Positions 62,247-64,000 of a DNA stretch of 64,000 nt are shown in pieces. The notes under the pieces are model-generated. The model was not told the origin of the DNA and ran no database searches. It saw nothing but the letters and a program-made list of their open reading frames with translations. Source of the DNA: Sphingobium aromaticiconvertens. Its GTDB lineage: Bacteria; Pseudomonadota; Alphaproteobacteria; Sphingomonadales; Sphingomonadaceae. The stretch lies in contig NZ_JBANRJ010000001.1 in assembly GCF_037154075.1 (NCBI RefSeq), positions 1,223,501 to 1,287,500 on the forward strand, in the 5' to 3' direction. Made by a program: the position numbers and the translations under genes. How positions within the stretch are numbered: position 1 is the stretch's first letter; every line of letters begins with the position of its first letter.

Positions 62247-62584
62247 GCTGCCAGTTGTCCCATGACGGCAGAGCGCAGCAGGAAGATACGCCCGGCGTCG
62301 ATCTTGAGCGGGATCACGGGCACGCACCCCTTGTCCTCACCCAGCGCCTCGCCGGTTTTCAGCGAGATGTTCCAGTTATGCAGCGGGCAGGTGACGACGC
62401 CACCATGGACGATGCCCTGCGACAAAGGGCCATGTTTATGCGGGCAGCGATTGACCAGCGCATGGAATTCGCCCCCCAGCGTGCGAAAGATTGCGATCTC
62501 CTCTCCCCCGCGCACGGGCAGGGTACGGGCGTTGCCGGGGGTGATCTGATTCACCGAACCGATGTCGAGCCAGTCTCCGATCAT
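62243..62584 (-). CDS. nirD: Nitrite reductase small subunit NirD
   Basis: A 113-residue Rieske-type subunit of NADH-dependent nitrite reductase. The 2Fe-2S ligands are in CPHKHGPLS and CPLHNW. The ATG at 62584 overlaps the nirB stop by one base (TAATG), and its stop overlaps nasA by 4 bases, so nirB, nirD and nasA are tightly coupled. Confidence 0.95.
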   Translation of the reverse strand: MIGDWLDIGSVNQITPGNARTLPVRGGEEIAIFRTLGGEFHALVNRCPHKHGPLSQGIVHGGVVTCPLHNWNISLKTGEALGEDKGCVPVIPLKIDAGRIFLLRSAVMGQLAA

Positions 62585-64000
62585 TATACGGTCTCCATCG
62601 GGCGCACTTCAGCGATATGTTGATGCAGTTCGGCATGTTCGCCGGCGGCGCGTTCGGCCCAGGGATCATCCTGGCTGAAGCTCTGCGAATAAAGGAAGCG
62701 CGCGCGCAGTGCCTCGCGGCCAACATCGTCCTCGACGATCCGCGCCTTCACATAGTCGACGCCGACCCGCTCGATCCACGGCGCTGTGCGTTCCAGATAG
62801 CGCGCTTCCTCGCGATAAAGCTGGGTGAAGGCGGCGCAATAATCGAGCGCTTCCTGCTCGGTCGCCACCTTGCACAGCAGATCGGTGACGCGGACATGGA
62901 TGCCGCCATTGCCGCCGACATGCAGTTCATAGCCGGAGTCCACGCAGACGACGCCGAAATCCTTGATCGTCGCTTCCGCGCAATTGCGTGGGCAGCCCGA
63001 CACCGCGATCTTGAACTTGTGCGGCATCCACGACCCCCAGGTCATCCGCTCCGTCTTGACGCCAAGGCCAGTCGAATCCTGGGTGCCAAAGCGGCACCAT
63101 TCCGACCCCACACAGGTCTTCACCGTGCGCAGCGACTTGCCATAAGCGTGGCCGGACACCATGCCCGCAGCGTTCAGGTCAGCCCAGACGGCGGGCAGGT
63201 CTTCCTTCTTGATGCCGAAAATGTCGAGCCGCTGGCCACCCGTCACCTTCACCATCGGCGCGTCATATTTCTCGACCACATCGGCGATGGCACGCAACTC
63301 GCGCGGGTTGGTGAGACCCCCCCACATGCGCGGCACGACCGAATAGGTGCCGTCCTTCTGGATATTGGCGTGCATCCGTTCATTGACGAAGCGGCTCTGC
63401 TGATCGTCGACATATTCGCCGGGCAGCGCGCAGAGGAGGTAATAGTTGAGCGCGGGGCGGCAGGAGGAACAGCCATCGGGCGTCGCCCAGTGCAGCTTCT
63501 GCATGACTTCGGGAATCGAGGTCATGCCCTGCGCGACGATTTCGCGCCGCACATCGTCATGGCCGAAGCTGGTGCATTTGCACATCGTCTTTGGCCCGGA
63601 CTGCACATCCTCGCCCAGCGTCAGTGCGAGGATCGTCTCAACGAGGCCAGTGCACGAACCGCAACTCGCCGATGCCTTGCAGGTTCCACGCACTGCGTCG
63701 AGGCTGCATGCACCCTTTTCGATGCAGGCGACGACCTGGCCCTTGCTGACGCCGTTGCAGCCGCAAATCTCGGCATCGTCCGAGAGCGCCGCAACGGCCG
63801 CCTTAGGGTCCAGTGCGCCCCCTCCAGAGGCGAAGGACTGGCCGAAGATCAGGAAGTCGCGAATGTCGGCGACATTTTCCTGCCGTTTCAGCAGGTCGAA
63901 ATACCAGCCCCCGTCCGCCGTGTCGCCATAGAGGACCGCGCCGATGACCCGGTCGTCCTTGACCACCACGCGCTTATATACGCCGCGCGAAGCGTCGCGC
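62584..64000 (-). CDS. nirB: Nitrite reductase large subunit NirB (C-terminal part)
   Basis: The C-terminal 472 residues or so of the siroheme- and FAD-containing nitrite reductase that makes ammonium. The frame is open to the right edge of the window, so the N-terminal FAD domain is missing here. Two BFD-like 2Fe-2S domains are visible (EICGCNGVSKGQ to ASCGSCTGLVETIL, and TMCKCTSFGHDD to DGCSSCRPALN), followed by the siroheme/4Fe-4S domain with GSEWCRFG and GCPRNCAEATIKDFG. It heads nirB-nirD-nasA-cobA. Confidence 0.95.
   Translation of the reverse strand, partial: RDASRGVYKRVVVKDDRVIGAVLYGDTADGGWYFDLLKRQENVADIRDFLIFGQSFASGGGALDPKAAVAALSDDAEICGCNGVSKGQVVACIEKGACSLDAVRGTCKASASCGSCTGLVETILALTLGEDVQSGPKTMCKCTSFGHDDVRREIVAQGMTSIPEVMQKLHWATPDGCSSCRPALNYYLLCALPGEYVDDQQSRFVNERMHANIQKDGTYSVVPRMWGGLTNPRELRAIADVVEKYDAPMVKVTGGQRLDIFGIKKEDLPAVWADLNAAGMVSGHAYGKSLRTVKTCVGSEWCRFGTQDSTGLGVKTERMTWGSWMPHKFKIAVSGCPRNCAEATIKDFGVVCVDSGYELHVGGNGGIHVRVTDLLCKVATEQEALDYCAAFTQLYREEARYLERTAPWIERVGVDYVKARIVEDDVGREALRARFLYSQSFSQDDPWAERAAGEHAELHQHIAEVRPMETV

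Noticed and set aside
1..64000. CRISPR arrays, tRNA/rRNA genes, insertion sequences or prophage
   Set aside because: No regularly spaced repeats, tRNA-like cloverleafs, transposase or phage genes were seen by eye.

Overview
This 64 kb window is chromosomal DNA from a GC-rich alphaproteobacterium, most likely a member of the Sphingomonadaceae (Sphingobium, Sphingomonas, Novosphingobium and relatives). The placement rests on a sphingomonad-like mix of genes: large TonB-dependent receptors, an imuA-imuB-dnaE2 mutagenesis cassette with an alphaproteobacterial LexA box, a DciA/DUF721 protein, DUF2093, a plant-type glutamate-cysteine ligase, and an acvB-mprF lipid-modification locus. I see no rRNA or tRNA genes, CRISPR arrays, insertion sequences or prophage. 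Genes are densely packed with many ATGA-type overlaps, and only one gene-free gap exceeds 300 bp.

Layout. 1-4.9 kb: end of a small membrane methyltransferase-like gene, gshA and rsmE on the minus strand, ubiA and a phospholipase D-type protein on the plus strand. 4.9-10.5 kb: minus-strand run dciA, two DsbA-like thiol oxidoreductases, smc. 10.5-14.7 kb: plus-strand run mutY, nudC, pmbA and an inositol-monophosphatase-family gene. 14.7-20.2 kb: a membrane-anchored helix-hairpin-helix protein, purD, xseA, a DUF2093 protein, an M23 peptidase and a small exported protein. 20.2-31 kb: a TonB receptor with strong codon bias, clpB, an M28 and an M16 peptidase and a small beta-rich protein. 31-35.7 kb: the ybgC-tolQ-tolR-tolA-tolB-pal operon. 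35.9-43.7 kb: a 3-hydroxybutyryl-CoA dehydrogenase, the SOS cassette imuA-imuB-dnaE2, and a TonB-like protein. 43.8-49.5 kb: a thioesterase and a four-gene lipid operon (VirJ-like, DUF2147, MprF, AcvB-like). 49.6-54.2 kb: a secreted family-2 glycoside hydrolase behind a candidate operator-promoter, a methyltransferase and an HU protein. 54.2-57.2 kb: a TPP riboswitch, TonB receptor and TenA forming a thiamine salvage unit. 57.4-64 kb: a DUF2189 membrane protein, mobA, and the assimilatory nitrate operon nirB-nirD-nasA-cobA, with nirB running off the window.

Functional links. MobA makes the molybdenum cofactor used by NasA, and CobA makes the siroheme precursor used by NirB. The TonB receptor should import a thiamine-related compound that TenA can salvage, with both under TPP control. 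MprF adds amino acids to phosphatidylglycerol, and AcvB-type proteins are known to remove them.

The least expected items are: a 23-codon open frame between tolQ and tolR, made of two 11-residue repeats and overlapping both neighbours' stop/start codons; a second VirJ-family protein plus a DUF2147 protein placed upstream of mprF-acvB; a perfect 14-bp inverted repeat, one arm of which covers the predicted -10 of the glycosidase promoter; and a 10-bp hairpin that takes in the Shine-Dalgarno sequence of mobA. All start sites, promoters and operators were read by eye from the sequence, and no database search was run.
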